In this document: in pieces, positions 1 through 7,127 of the stretch
Position numbering within the stretch: the first letter of the stretch is position 1
Layout of the letters: the number at the start of each line of letters is the position of its first letter
Assembly (NCBI GenBank): GCA_020025455.1
Contig: JAHHSC010000011.1
Location: forward strand, 1 to 21,774
From: Lawsonibacter sp.
GTDB lineage: Bacteria; Bacillota; Clostridia; Oscillospirales; Oscillospiraceae
Direction: 5' to 3'
Length of the DNA stretch: 21,774 nt
Notes under the pieces: model-generated
What the model was told of the DNA's origin: nothing
Seen by the model: only the letters and a program-made list of their open reading frames with translations
Database searches by the model: none
Program-made: the position numbers and the translations under genes

Positions 1-18
1 GGGTGCTGGGGAACCCAT
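1..18 (-). CDS. possible first codons of the next dcw gene (partial)
   Basis: The PBP stop codon TGA at 20-18 overlaps an ATG at 18-16 (TGATG), and the frame stays open to the window edge (MGSPAP). A stop/start overlap is typical of translationally coupled dcw genes, where spoVD, murE or mraY would be expected next. Only six codons are visible and no strong SD lies just before the ATG, so neither the identity nor the start can be confirmed. Confidence 0.3.
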
Positions 19-2459
19 CAGTTTCTGGTATCCACCGCGCCGTCCTCCACCATATTGACAAACTGCACATCCACCACTGTGCCCACCGGGGAAACCGTGC
101 CCGCCGGGACAGACTGGGACGATACGGTGGTGGTATTTCCGTAGTAGGTGGATACACCGCTGGCCCGCATAAAGAAGCCGGCGCTTTCCAGCTTCTTCCG
201 GGCAGCTTCATAGCCCAATCCCACCACTTTGGGCACCGTTCCGCTCTCTTCCGGGGCTGCATCACCCAGATACAAGACCACAGTAGACCCGCCCGGGATA
301 TGGGCACGAGCGGCAGGGATCTGCTGTTTTACTACGTCACCCTCGCCCACCGTGCGGTAATTCAAGTTTTTCTTCTTTAGGGCCTTTTCCGCCTCTTTCA
401 CCGTCTGACCCACAACGCCTGGGGTCTCCACGTCAACGGCAGCCGATTCCTCCTGGGTGTACTTCTTTTCAATCCCCATATAGTCCAGGATCTCCGCGAT
501 CAGCGGGCCGGCCTTCTTGGCCGCCATGTTGCCGCCGCTGATGTAGACACCGGTGGTGGAGAAGTTGCTGCCGGGTTCTTTCTCCTGGGGCTTATCATAG
601 GCCAGCAGGACGATGACCTGGGGGTCATCTGCTGGGGCGAAGCCCACGAAGGAGACGATGGTGCGGCCCTTCTCGCCGGTCTCGGAGGAGCCGGTCTTGC
701 CGCCGATGCGGTAGCCCGCTACATAGGCATTTTTACCGGTGCCGACGGATACGACGCTTTCCAAAATATCCACCACACGGGCGCTGGTCTGCTGACTGAC
801 CACTTGGCGGACCATGGTCGGTTCGGTGTGATCCACCACAGTGCCGTCTTTGGTGCAAACCGACTCCACCACATAGGGCTTCATCAGCTTGCCGCCGTTG
901 ATGGCGGCTGACAGGGCGGTTATCATCTGCACGGGGGTCACCTCGATACGCTGACCGAAGGAGCCAACGGCCAGGTCAACGCCGGTCATCTTGTCCCGGT
1001 CCCAGATATTGCCTTTCAGGCTGGCCTCGCCGGGCAGGTCGATGTTTGTCTTGTCCTTAAAGCCGAATGCCTCGAAGTAATCCTGGTATTTTTCCACACC
1101 CAGCCGCTGTCCGATGGCGATGAAGGCGGGGTTGCAGGAGTTCTGCACGGCCTGAGCCAATGTCTGGTGTCCGTGTCCTTCCCGTTTGGAGCAGTAGATG
1201 GGTCTATCCCAGCCGGGCACACGGGCCGAGCCGCTACAGGTAAAGGTATCGTTCTCGCTGACCACTCCCTCCTCCAGCGCAGCCGCCAGCACCAGTGACT
1301 TGAACGTGGAACCCGGCTCGTAACGTGAGTCAATGGCCTTGCTGCGCCACTGGGTATTGATTGCGTTGCTGTACGCCTGAGAGGTTGCTTTGCCCATCAT
1401 CTCCTGGTCGGTGAGCCCTTCGGTGTTGTTGGCCTTCAGCTGCTGGTAGATGGTGGTTTTCTCCTCCTCCATCTGTTTGAGCAGCAGCGGGTCGGTGACT
1501 TCGGAATAGTGGTTTGGATCAAACTCAGGGGAGCTGGCGATGCCAAGGACAGCCCCGGTCTTGGGGTCCATGGCGATGGCAAACGCGCCGTTTCTCACAT
1601 CGAACTCCTGGATGCCCTCCTGCAAGGTCTTTTCCAGATAAGACTGAATCGTGGTATCAATGGTCAGTCTCAGGTCGTAGCCGTCCTCGGCATCCACATA
1701 CTGGGCCCAGCCGTCGTACATCTGTGTGCCCAGTGCGGTCTTGGTGGTGACCACACGGCCCGCAGTTCCCTGGAGCACCGAGTCATAGACCGCTTCCAAC
1801 CCGTAGGCGCCGCCCTCCGCGTTGGTAAAGCCCAGGGCCTGGGCCGCCAGGTCGGAGTAGGGGTAGTACCGCTTGGTGGCGGGCACCCGGTAGAGGTAGT
1901 GGGAGGTCTTGTTCTCTGTAATATACTCCTGAATGGCCTTCGCGTCCTCCTCCTCGATCCCTTTTTTGATCTCCTTATACGCTTTTGTGGTGTCATGGAC
2001 CTGGTCAGAAAGCTTCTCCGGGTCCAGATCCGGGATCATAGCCAGCAGGTCCCGGATCACCTGGTCCTGTTTGGCGGCTATGGCCGCGTTGTAGGCGGTC
2101 TCGTTGAAGTTCTTATTCCCATCTGTAAAATCTTTCTTCTTTACGCTGGCCACCAGATCCCTCGGCGACAGGATCAGGTCGTACACGGTGGCCGACATGG
2201 CCATTACGTTGCCGTTCCGGTCGTAGATGTCGCCGCGGGAAGCCTTCACCGAAAGGTCAAGGGTCTGCTGGCGGGTAGCCTTCTGGCGCAGGTCATCGTG
2301 CTGGACGACCGTCAGGCTCCACAGCTGATGGAGCAAGGGAATGAACATCAGAACGCCCATGACCACCATCAAAAAAACAGTCCTCCAGAAAATGACTTTT
2401 TTGGAGCCTTGCAGACGGGCAGATCTGCGCTCCCGGCCGCCTCTACGGTCATCTGTCAT
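18..2459 (-). CDS. ftsI: class B penicillin-binding protein with two PASTA domains (division transpeptidase)
   Basis: Membrane-anchored D,D-transpeptidase that cross-links septal peptidoglycan. In the 813-aa form there is one transmembrane helix near residues 21-42, a PBP dimerisation domain, then the transpeptidase domain with all three active-site motifs: STFK (about 384-387, nucleophile Ser), SCN (441-443) and KTGS (588-591). Two PASTA domains follow (about 677-734 and 742-801). Two PASTA repeats resemble B. subtilis PbpB rather than SpoVD, which usually has one, but a single PBP here could serve both roles. The frame extends to an ATG at 2522, but that start has little SD and the extension runs through a hairpin. 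The ATG at 2459 has GAGGAGG 8 nt upstream and is preferred. It is the fourth gene after mraZ, rsmH and ftsL. Confidence 0.93.
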   Translation of the reverse strand: MTDDRRGGRERRSARLQGSKKVIFWRTVFLMVVMGVLMFIPLLHQLWSLTVVQHDDLRQKATRQQTLDLSVKASRGDIYDRNGNVMAMSATVYDLILSPRDLVASVKKKDFTDGNKNFNETAYNAAIAAKQDQVIRDLLAMIPDLDPEKLSDQVHDTTKAYKEIKKGIEEEDAKAIQEYITENKTSHYLYRVPATKRYYPYSDLAAQALGFTNAEGGAYGLEAVYDSVLQGTAGRVVTTKTALGTQMYDGWAQYVDAEDGYDLRLTIDTTIQSYLEKTLQEGIQEFDVRNGAFAIAMDPKTGAVLGIASSPEFDPNHYSEVTDPLLLKQMEEEKTTIYQQLKANNTEGLTDQEMMGKATSQAYSNAINTQWRSKAIDSRYEPGSTFKSLVLAAALEEGVVSENDTFTCSGSARVPGWDRPIYCSKREGHGHQTLAQAVQNSCNPAFIAIGQRLGVEKYQDYFEAFGFKDKTNIDLPGEASLKGNIWDRDKMTGVDLAVGSFGQRIEVTPVQMITALSAAINGGKLMKPYVVESVCTKDGTVVDHTEPTMVRQVVSQQTSARVVDILESVVSVGTGKNAYVAGYRIGGKTGSSETGEKGRTIVSFVGFAPADDPQVIVLLAYDKPQEKEPGSNFSTTGVYISGGNMAAKKAGPLIAEILDYMGIEKKYTQEESAAVDVETPGVVGQTVKEAEKALKKKNLNYRTVGEGDVVKQQIPAARAHIPGGSTVVLYLGDAAPEESGTVPKVVGLGYEAARKKLESAGFFMRASGVSTYYGNTTTVSSQSVPAGTVSPVGTVVDVQFVNMVEDGAVDTRN

Positions 2460-2490
2460 GTTCGTGTCCTCCTCGTTTTTTGCGGTAGAA

Positions 2491-2519
2491 GGGCGCAAGA
2501 AAACTTCTTTCTTGCGCCC
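2491..2519 (-). terminator. perfect 12-bp hairpin between ftsL and the PBP gene
   Basis: Arms 2491-2502 and 2508-2519 are exact inverted repeats around the 5-nt loop ACTTC. On the minus strand the 3' side reads CCCTTCTACC, so there is no proper U-run. It is more likely an RNA processing or stability element, or a weak terminator, than a full stop. It sits 32 nt upstream of the preferred PBP start. Confidence 0.5.
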
Positions 2520-2558
2520 CATCTCTCTGTCTATCGTTGTTCACATATATATGCCCGA

Positions 2559-3122
2559 TCAGCGGAAATATTCGATCACACCATCCAGCATATCGCCGAT
2601 GCTTTTAACGGCATTGGTCAGCGCATTGCCCTCCTTGGCATTCCCGAAAACCTCGACTGTGTCAGGCTCGGACAGGTCGATGTACACCATCTGGTCGCTG
2701 GTGGGGCGTACCATGGTGTCGCCCACCGCCTGCTGGAGGGTGTCCATGTCAAAGACCTTTTCGTACTGCGCGTTTAACGTGGCGTGTTCGCTTTGCAGTG
2801 TGCTCAGCTGCTTCTTCAGCCCAACCATCTCGTTGTACTCCACCGTGAGCTGGGTGTAGCTGCCAAGCAGCAGCACCGCAAACACAGCAACCGCAAGGAA
2901 CCCCACCACTGCAAAGGGGGCCACCTGGCCAGCTTCCCGGACCTGCACCTGGGTGCGGGTCAGCTTTTGCGTCTGCTTGCGCTTTCTGGGTTCGGGGCGG
3001 GGACTGCGCCGCTGTTCTTCTTCTCTGCGCGGGGCCCGGACGGCAGAGCCGTCGTAGGCAGGTGCATACGCTACGCTTCCGTAGGTATCATATGTTCTAT
3101 CATTGCGGCGGCGCGAAGCCAT
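2559..3122 (-). CDS. ftsL: FtsL-like divisome protein
   Basis: Small bitopic cell-division protein (187 aa) expected to pair with DivIC/FtsB and help recruit and activate the septal PBP encoded next. A long basic, Pro/Arg-rich cytoplasmic tail (1-66) precedes one transmembrane helix (about 68-87). A heptad-like coiled coil (about 88-115) and an extracytoplasmic tail follow. FtsL proteins diverge greatly in sequence, so the call rests on this topology and on position between rsmH and a class B PBP. The frame can start at a GTG at 3131, but that GTG overlaps the AGGAG SD; the ATG at 3122 lies 8 nt after AGGAG and is the better start. There are 21 nt between it and the rsmH stop. The N-terminal tail is longer than in most FtsL proteins. 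Confidence 0.85.
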   Translation of the reverse strand: MASRRRNDRTYDTYGSVAYAPAYDGSAVRAPRREEEQRRSPRPEPRKRKQTQKLTRTQVQVREAGQVAPFAVVGFLAVAVFAVLLLGSYTQLTVEYNEMVGLKKQLSTLQSEHATLNAQYEKVFDMDTLQQAVGDTMVRPTSDQMVYIDLSEPDTVEVFGNAKEGNALTNAVKSIGDMLDGVIEYFR

Positions 3123-3143
3123 AACGCCCACTCCTTTTCAATC

Positions 3144-4112
3144 TCATCCGTGTTCCCGTCTCAAAGACGAGTCCTTCAGCTTTTCGGCCACGCGCAGCTT
3201 TGCGCTGCGGGCTCTTGGGTTTTCCTCCACCTCCCGCTCAGAGGGAAGGATTGGTTTCCGATTTACCAGCTTCACATCCGGGGTCTTACCGCACACACAA
3301 ACCGGAAAATCCGGCGGGCAGGTACAGCCCCTTGCAAACTCTGCAAATCCGGTCTTGACGATCCGGTCTTCAAGCGAATGGAATGTGATCACCGCCAGCC
3401 GTCCGCCCTTGTTAAGCACAGGGACCGCACTTTTAATCATCCGTTCCACCGAGGCCAGCTCATCGTTGACCGCAATGCGGATGGCCTGGAAGCTGCGCTT
3501 GGCGGGGTGCTGCTTTTCTTTCAGCGCCCGGGCAGGCATCGCGCTCTTGATGATGTCAACCAACTCCAGGGTCGTCTCGATGGGCTTGTCCGCTCTGGCG
3601 CGGACAATGGCGGCGGCGATCTGGGGGGCATAGCGCTCCTCGCCGTACTGGAAGAGAATCCGCTTCAGCTCATCCTGGCTCCAGCCATTGACCACGTCCG
3701 CGGCCGTTGTCCCCTCACTTCGGTCCATCCGCATATCCAGCGGCGCATCCGCCATGTAGGAGAAGCCGCGGGAGCCGTCGTCCAGCTGTGGAGAGGATAC
3801 GCCCAGATCAAAGAGCATTCCATCCACGCCTTCCAGCCCCAGTTCCAGGGCGATCTCGCCCACCTGGTCAAAGTTTCGGTGGACCAGGGTCACCCGGTCC
3901 ATCCAATCGTGGAGCCGGTCTTTTGCCGCCTCCAGGGCAGCATCATCCCGATCCACACAGATCAGACGCCCGGTGGTCAGCCGCCTGGCGATCTCCCGGC
4001 TGTGGCCGGCTCTGCCCAGCGTACCGTCCAGGTAAATCCCGTCGGGTTTGATGTTCAATCCTTCTATGCACTCGTCCAGCAGCACCGGACGGTGGGTAAA
4101 TACTTGCTCCAT
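3144..4112 (-). CDS. rsmH: 16S rRNA (cytosine-1402-N4)-methyltransferase RsmH
   Basis: SAM-dependent cytoplasmic methyltransferase that modifies C1402 in the decoding centre of 16S rRNA. The 322-aa length is typical of the family (mraW). The SAM-binding motif YLDGTLGRAGHS is at 27-38, DLGVSSPQLD at 102-111 and PLDMRMD at 124-130. The C-terminal part holds several Cys (a CTCPPDFPVCVCG stretch near 275-287) that are seen in many Gram-positive homologues. The ATG lies one nucleotide after the mraZ stop (TGATATG), so translation is probably coupled. The only SD-like run is GGGG at the end of mraZ. Confidence 0.97.
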   Translation of the reverse strand: MEQVFTHRPVLLDECIEGLNIKPDGIYLDGTLGRAGHSREIARRLTTGRLICVDRDDAALEAAKDRLHDWMDRVTLVHRNFDQVGEIALELGLEGVDGMLFDLGVSSPQLDDGSRGFSYMADAPLDMRMDRSEGTTAADVVNGWSQDELKRILFQYGEERYAPQIAAAIVRARADKPIETTLELVDIIKSAMPARALKEKQHPAKRSFQAIRIAVNDELASVERMIKSAVPVLNKGGRLAVITFHSLEDRIVKTGFAEFARGCTCPPDFPVCVCGKTPDVKLVNRKPILPSEREVEENPRARSAKLRVAEKLKDSSLRREHG

Positions 4113-4113
4113 A

Positions 4114-4527
4114 TCAGAACCCCAGTTCAGCCATACAGGCGGCCATCATTTCAGGAGTCATCTCTTCCTCCTGTTCCTTCCAGCGGTCAGCGGCCCAGAT
4201 CTCAGCCCGGTCGTTGACCCCGATGATCACAGTCTCTTTCTCCAGCCCAGCATACTTGCGGAGCTTCTGTGGGACCACGATACGGCCCTGACTGTCCAGC
4301 TCACACTTGGCGGCGTTGGCAAACAGGGGGCGCATGGCCTTGGATTGGCTCATGGGCAGGGATGCGAATTTTTCGGTGAAGCGGTCCCAGGTGGCCTGTG
4401 GATAGATGGCCAGACAGGCATCCACGCCCATGGCCAGATAGAAGGTGACGCCCAGCTCCTCCCGGAGCTTGGCAGGGATAAACAGGCGGCCTTTGGCATC
4501 GATGTTGTGCTCGTAAGTGCCGGTCAT
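4114..4527 (-). CDS. mraZ: transcriptional regulator MraZ
   Basis: DNA-binding protein with two SpoVT/AbrB-like half-domains that in other bacteria forms a ring and binds GTGG-type direct repeats upstream of its own gene, controlling the dcw cluster. The two halves are visible as DAKGRLFIPAKLR (residues 9-21) and DSQGRIVVPQKLR (about 78-90). The frame can be extended to a TTG at 4560, but family members begin just before the YEHNIDAKGR motif. The ATG at 4527, with AGGTGG 6 nt upstream, gives a normal 137-aa protein. It is the first gene of the minus-strand cluster, with its own promoter at 4599-4627 and likely operator boxes at 4531-4590. Confidence 0.96.
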   Translation of the reverse strand: MTGTYEHNIDAKGRLFIPAKLREELGVTFYLAMGVDACLAIYPQATWDRFTEKFASLPMSQSKAMRPLFANAAKCELDSQGRIVVPQKLRKYAGLEKETVIIGVNDRAEIWAADRWKEQEEEMTPEMMAACMAELGF

Positions 4528-4530
4528 CCT

Positions 4531-4550
4531 GTTCCACCTCTCCTCCACTT
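4531..4550 (-). promoter_or_regulatory. candidate MraZ operator, proximal GTGG pair
   Basis: On the minus strand AAGTGGAGGA is followed directly by GAGGTGGAAC, so two GTGG cores start 10 bp apart (4548 and 4538). The second overlaps the mraZ SD. Known MraZ sites are TGGGN/GTGGG-type direct repeats with 10-bp period, so binding here could block translation initiation or transcription. Assignment is by pattern only. Confidence 0.45.
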
Positions 4551-4570
4551 TAGTGCTCAATAGGGGGAAT

Positions 4571-4590
4571 TTGCTCCACTTCGCCCCACT
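4571..4590 (-). promoter_or_regulatory. candidate MraZ operator, distal GTGG pair
   Basis: On the minus strand AGTGGGGCGA is followed directly by AGTGGAGCAA, two 10-bp direct repeats with GTGG cores starting at 4589 and 4579. They begin about 2 nt after the predicted transcription start, a position suited to autorepression. The distance to the proximal pair is about three helical turns. Confidence 0.55.
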
Positions 4591-4598
4591 CTGTTTCT

Positions 4599-4627
4599 AG
4601 TATAAAGATTACGGCACGAAATTGCAA
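4599..4627 (-). promoter_or_regulatory. sigma-A promoter of the mraZ/dcw cluster
   Basis: On the minus strand TTGCAA (4627-4622) is separated by 17 bp from TATACT (4604-4599). Predicted transcription start is near 4592, about 65 nt before the mraZ start codon. Confidence 0.7.
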
Positions 4628-4834
4628 GACCTTTTTTGTATTTTAGAAAGAAAAAGTCCTTTGATTTCAAGGAAAATCGTCATTTTTCACCTAAATACAC
4701 AAGTTCCATTCCGCAGTGTTGCGGTTCTTTTTTTCAGCGCACACCACATGTTCTGCCTTCCTCATCTGGCCTATGCAATATGTTGTGTTGCAAACGAAAT
4801 TTTAGGCCCATAATGGCTTTGCAACCACTCTATG
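4628..4834. other. AT-rich intergenic region between mraZ and udg
   Basis: The gap between the two divergent genes (4528-4884) exceeds 350 bp. Apart from the mraZ promoter and operator, the hairpin at 4711-4724 and the udg promoter, it holds a nested inverted repeat: GGCCTA (4768-4773) with TAGGCC (4803-4808), and directly inside it TGCAA (4774-4778) with TTGCA (4788-4792). A second possible -35/-10 pair, TTGCAA at 4788-4793 and CATAAT at 4809-4814, has only a 15-bp spacer. No credible protein gene was seen. Confidence 0.5.
4711..4735 (+). terminator. orphan terminator-like hairpin upstream of udg
   Basis: CCGCA-GTGT-TGCGG (4711-4724) followed by TTCTTTTTTT. This is a short but GC-paired stem with a U-run on the plus strand. 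No plus-strand gene lies upstream in the window, so it could guard udg from antisense read-through or end a small RNA. No convincing plus-strand promoter was found before it. Confidence 0.35.
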
Positions 4835-4863
4835 TTGCGTCCGCTGGATATTTGTGGTAAACT
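4835..4863 (+). promoter_or_regulatory. candidate udg promoter
   Basis: TTGCGT (4835-4840), 17-bp spacer, TAAACT (4858-4863). Matches to consensus are moderate. The predicted start near 4870 leaves only about 15 nt of leader, just enough for the SD AAGGAGG at 4871-4877. Confidence 0.4.
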
Positions 4864-4884
4864 GTCAAAAAAGGAGGGTCAGCC

Positions 4885-5451
4885 GTGTTGGATTGGAGCG
4901 AGTTGGAGCAGCACTGTCAAAGCTGCCAGAAGTGCCCCTTATCAGATACCCGGCACCATGTCGTTTTCGGCGAGGGGAACCGCAGCGCCGAGGTCATGTT
5001 CATCGGGGAGGGCCCCGGCGAAAATGAGGACCTGCAGGGCCGCCCCTTCGTGGGCCGGGCCGGTCAGCTGCTGGACGATATGCTGGAGGTCATCGACCTG
5101 GACCGGAGCAAGGTGTACATCGCCAACATCATCAAGTGCCGCCCGCCCCAGAACCGGGACCCGCTGAATACCGAGCAGGACGCCTGTATCGGCTACCTCC
5201 GCAACCAGGTGGCCCTGATCCAGCCCAAGATCATCGTCTGTCTGGGCCGCATCGCCGCCATGCGGCTCATCCGGGAGGATTACAAAATCAGCCGTGAGCA
5301 CGGCCAGTGGGTAGAGAAGGCCGGTGTGCAGATGACTGCCCTCTTCCACCCCGCCGCCATTCTCCGTGACCCCCGCCGCAGACCTGAGACGTTTCAGGAT
5401 CTGAAGCTCATTCAGAAGAAGATCCGTGCGATTTGTGAGCACACCTACTAA
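4885..5451 (+). CDS. family 4 (Fe-S) uracil-DNA glycosylase
   Basis: Base-excision repair enzyme that removes uracil from DNA. The protein (188 aa) has the family 4 glycosylase motif GEGPGENED (41-49), followed by QGRPFVGRAGQLLD, and the second catalytic-site motif HPAAILR (155-161). Four cysteines, C14 and C17 (CxxC), C85 and C101, fit the 4Fe-4S ligands of UdgA-type enzymes. The start is a GTG with a strong SD (AAGGAGGG) 6-7 nt upstream. The gene stands alone, divergent from mraZ and convergent with the aminotransferase gene. Many family 4 proteins are annotated as phage SPO1 DNA polymerase-related proteins, an older name for the same fold. Confidence 0.93.
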   Translation: MLDWSELEQHCQSCQKCPLSDTRHHVVFGEGNRSAEVMFIGEGPGENEDLQGRPFVGRAGQLLDDMLEVIDLDRSKVYIANIIKCRPPQNRDPLNTEQDACIGYLRNQVALIQPKIIVCLGRIAAMRLIREDYKISREHGQWVEKAGVQMTALFHPAAILRDPRRRPETFQDLKLIQKKIRAICEHTY

Positions 5452-5462
5452 TACTGCAAAAG

Positions 5463-5508
5463 GTTAAAGGACCCTGATTTTCGTTTAAGAAAATCAGGGT
5501 CCTTTAAC
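5463..5508. terminator. perfect 20-bp hairpin downstream of udg
   Basis: Arms 5463-5482 and 5489-5508 are exact inverted repeats around the loop GTTTAA. It starts 11 nt after the udg stop and lies between convergent genes. There is no U-run on the plus strand (GTCTGAAC follows). On the minus strand ACCTTTTGC follows. It probably acts as a bidirectional 3'-end element. Confidence 0.65.
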
Positions 5509-5514
5509 GTCTGA

Positions 5515-5543
5515 ACGGCTCCCGGCGCAAGGCCGGGAGCCGT
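5515..5543. terminator. second perfect hairpin (12 bp) before the aminotransferase gene
   Basis: Arms 5515-5526 and 5532-5543 pair exactly (ACGGCTCCCGGC with GCCGGGAGCCGT) around GCAAG. It lies 12 nt past the stop of the minus-strand aminotransferase gene and is very GC-rich. No U-run is present on either strand. It is likely a terminator or RNA-protecting structure for that gene. Confidence 0.6.
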
Positions 5544-5555
5544 CGCTCATGGTTA

Positions 5556-6410
5556 TCACTTCGGCTGGGTATCGCGCTTGAACTTCTCCACATAGGCGTT
5601 CTGGAGCAGCTTGATGCGCTCGGTGTCCTTGCCGCCCACGGGGATACCGTCGATGGAGGCCACCCGAATACACAGGGCGCTGCTGCTGCTGACGATGGCC
5701 TCATCGCAGTTCATCAGCTCGACCATGGTGAAGGGGGTCTCGCTGACCGGGATGCCGTGCTCCTTAGCCAGGGCCAGCAGGTGCTTCCGGGTGATGCCGG
5801 GCAGAATCAGCTCGTCGGTGGGCGCGGTACGCAGCACGCCGTCTTTCAAAATGGAGATGTTGCTGTGGGCACATTCGGTGACCCGGCTGCCGCGGTGCAG
5901 CACGGCCTCCTGGCAGCCGCGCTCCACGGCCCGCTGGTTTGCCAGCACACTGGGGATCAGATTCAGTGTCTTGATGTTGCACAGCTTGAATCGAATGTCC
6001 TCCATGGAAATGAGGTCATAAGGGACATTCAGGTCCTTCATCTTGTGGGGCTTCACATAAGCCATCAGCGTGGGCTCCACATCTTTCCCGGGAAAAGGAT
6101 GGCTTCTCGGGCAGACACCGCGTGAGATCTGCCAATAGAGAAAGTGGACTGGGGAATCCTCTGCCGCGTCGATGACCTTCTGAAGTTCTGCCTTCACCTG
6201 ATCCCGCTCCATCGTGAAGGGGATCTCCAGCAGTCTCAGACTGTTGTACATCCGATCCAGATGGTCGTCCAGAGCAAAGGGAATCCGATTGGCCACGCAG
6301 GTGGCCTCATAGATACCGTCGCCGAAGTACAGCGCACGGTCATTCATGGGGACCTTCATCTCCTCCAGAGGACCGATTTCTCCGTTATAGTAGCCTACAT
6401 TCTTCCACAT
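5556..6410 (-). CDS. class IV aminotransferase, probably D-amino-acid (D-alanine) transaminase
   Basis: PLP enzyme of fold type IV. In the D-amino-acid transaminase subgroup it interconverts D-Ala/2-oxoglutarate and pyruvate/D-Glu, supplying D-amino acids for peptidoglycan. The 284-aa length fits. Visible motifs are an N-terminal GYYNG, DRALYFGDGIYE (24-35), the PLP lysine K147 in NIKTLNLIPS, RVTECAHSN (176-184, with E179 as the expected pyridine-N partner) and ILPGITRKHLLALA. Branched-chain aminotransferases share the fold and cannot be fully excluded, but the DRALYFGDGIYE and IKTLNL context favours the D-amino-acid branch. SD AAGGAG lies 9 nt before the ATG. The gene starts 42 nt after the PAP2 phosphatase stop and is probably co-transcribed with it. 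Confidence 0.85.
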   Translation of the reverse strand: MWKNVGYYNGEIGPLEEMKVPMNDRALYFGDGIYEATCVANRIPFALDDHLDRMYNSLRLLEIPFTMERDQVKAELQKVIDAAEDSPVHFLYWQISRGVCPRSHPFPGKDVEPTLMAYVKPHKMKDLNVPYDLISMEDIRFKLCNIKTLNLIPSVLANQRAVERGCQEAVLHRGSRVTECAHSNISILKDGVLRTAPTDELILPGITRKHLLALAKEHGIPVSETPFTMVELMNCDEAIVSSSSALCIRVASIDGIPVGGKDTERIKLLQNAYVEKFKRDTQPK

Positions 6411-6452
6411 GATGATCCGCTCCTTATTTATATAGTAAGCAACTAATCGATC

Positions 6453-6998
6453 TTACCGTTTCTTGCTCCGCTCCATGCGCTGGTAAGTGCTCCACACAGC
6501 CCAGGCGCAGAACGCGCCGACCAGAGCGCCCGCCAGCACATCGCTGGGGTAGTGAACACCCACATAGAGCCGTGAAAGGCCCATACACACCGCCAGAACC
6601 ACCGCGGCGACCCGCCCCCACTTCCAGGGCAGGGTACGCAGCCAGATCATACCGGCAGCAAACGCGGCGCAGGTATGGCCGGATGGGAACGAGTTTGGGT
6701 CGGACACGTTGACCAACACCGTCAGTCCGGCCACATCCAGCCAGGGTCTCGGCCGGGCAACGAGATGCTTGAGAATGACGTTGGTGCACAGCAGCCCCAG
6801 CAGCATGGACGCCAAGGACAGCACGCCCGCCTTCCGGGTCTTTGGGCTGCACAGCATAATCAGGGACAGAACGATCCACATAACCCCCGCGTTCCCCAGC
6901 GTTGTGTAAAGCGCCACCAGCGGATTCAGAACATCCCATCTCATACTCTGCACCCACAGCAGCGCCGCTCCATCCATCTCCTGGATCGCTTGTAACAT
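6453..6998 (-). CDS. PAP2-family membrane phosphatase
   Basis: Integral membrane acid phosphatase/lipid phosphatase. The 181-aa form carries all three PAP2 motifs: K77 with RPRP (82-85), PSGH (105-108) and SRLYVGVHYPSD (142-153, catalytic His149). Several hydrophobic helices surround them, placing the site on the outer membrane face. Family roles include undecaprenyl-pyrophosphate recycling (BcrC/PgpB) and phosphatidylglycerophosphate dephosphorylation; the sequence alone does not decide. The frame is open up to 7109, but the ATG at 6998 has GGAGG 8 nt upstream, and the extra N-terminal residues are basic, low-quality sequence overlapping the promoter, so 6998 is chosen. The aminotransferase follows, hinting at a cell-wall role. 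Confidence 0.88.
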   Translation of the reverse strand: MLQAIQEMDGAALLWVQSMRWDVLNPLVALYTTLGNAGVMWIVLSLIMLCSPKTRKAGVLSLASMLLGLLCTNVILKHLVARPRPWLDVAGLTVLVNVSDPNSFPSGHTCAAFAAGMIWLRTLPWKWGRVAAVVLAVCMGLSRLYVGVHYPSDVLAGALVGAFCAWAVWSTYQRMERSKKR

Positions 6999-7019
6999 AG
7001 CTCCAGCCTCCGTTCTTGC

Positions 7020-7049
7020 TTGACCAGACCGCCTTCTTTCCTTTATAAT
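7020..7049 (+). promoter_or_regulatory. sigma-A promoter for the glycosyltransferase gene
   Basis: TTGACC (7020-7025), 18-bp spacer, TATAAT (7044-7049). Near-consensus. Predicted start is near 7056, giving a ~115-nt leader before the GTG at 7172. It faces the minus-strand promoter at 7081-7109, so the two transcripts would overlap at their 5' ends. Confidence 0.6.
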
Positions 7050-7080
7050 AACTATAATAAAAAAGCGTCTTGTGGTCCTT

Positions 7081-7109
7081 ATTATAATCCCAGACACCCA
7101 AAGCCGCAA
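7081..7109 (-). promoter_or_regulatory. sigma-A promoter for the PAP2-aminotransferase pair
   Basis: On the minus strand TTGCGG (7109-7104), 17-bp spacer, perfect TATAAT (7086-7081). Predicted start is near 7074, about 75 nt upstream of the PAP2 start codon. Confidence 0.6.
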
Positions 7110-7127
7110 GTCCGTTTTCCGGTCTTA

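Noticed and set aside
2491..2522. Treating the ftsL-PBP hairpin as a true terminator
   Set aside because: No U-run follows and the next gene is the essential PBP with no promoter of its own visible.
1509..4217. Plus-strand frames of 422 and 477 codons across the PBP, ftsL and rsmH region
   Set aside because: Low-complexity translations opposite confidently assigned minus-strand genes; no domain or SD support.
4622..4860. Two small plus-strand frames (63 and 74 codons) before udg
   Set aside because: AT-rich noncoding composition, no SD, no family resemblance, and they run through the hairpin at 4711-4735.
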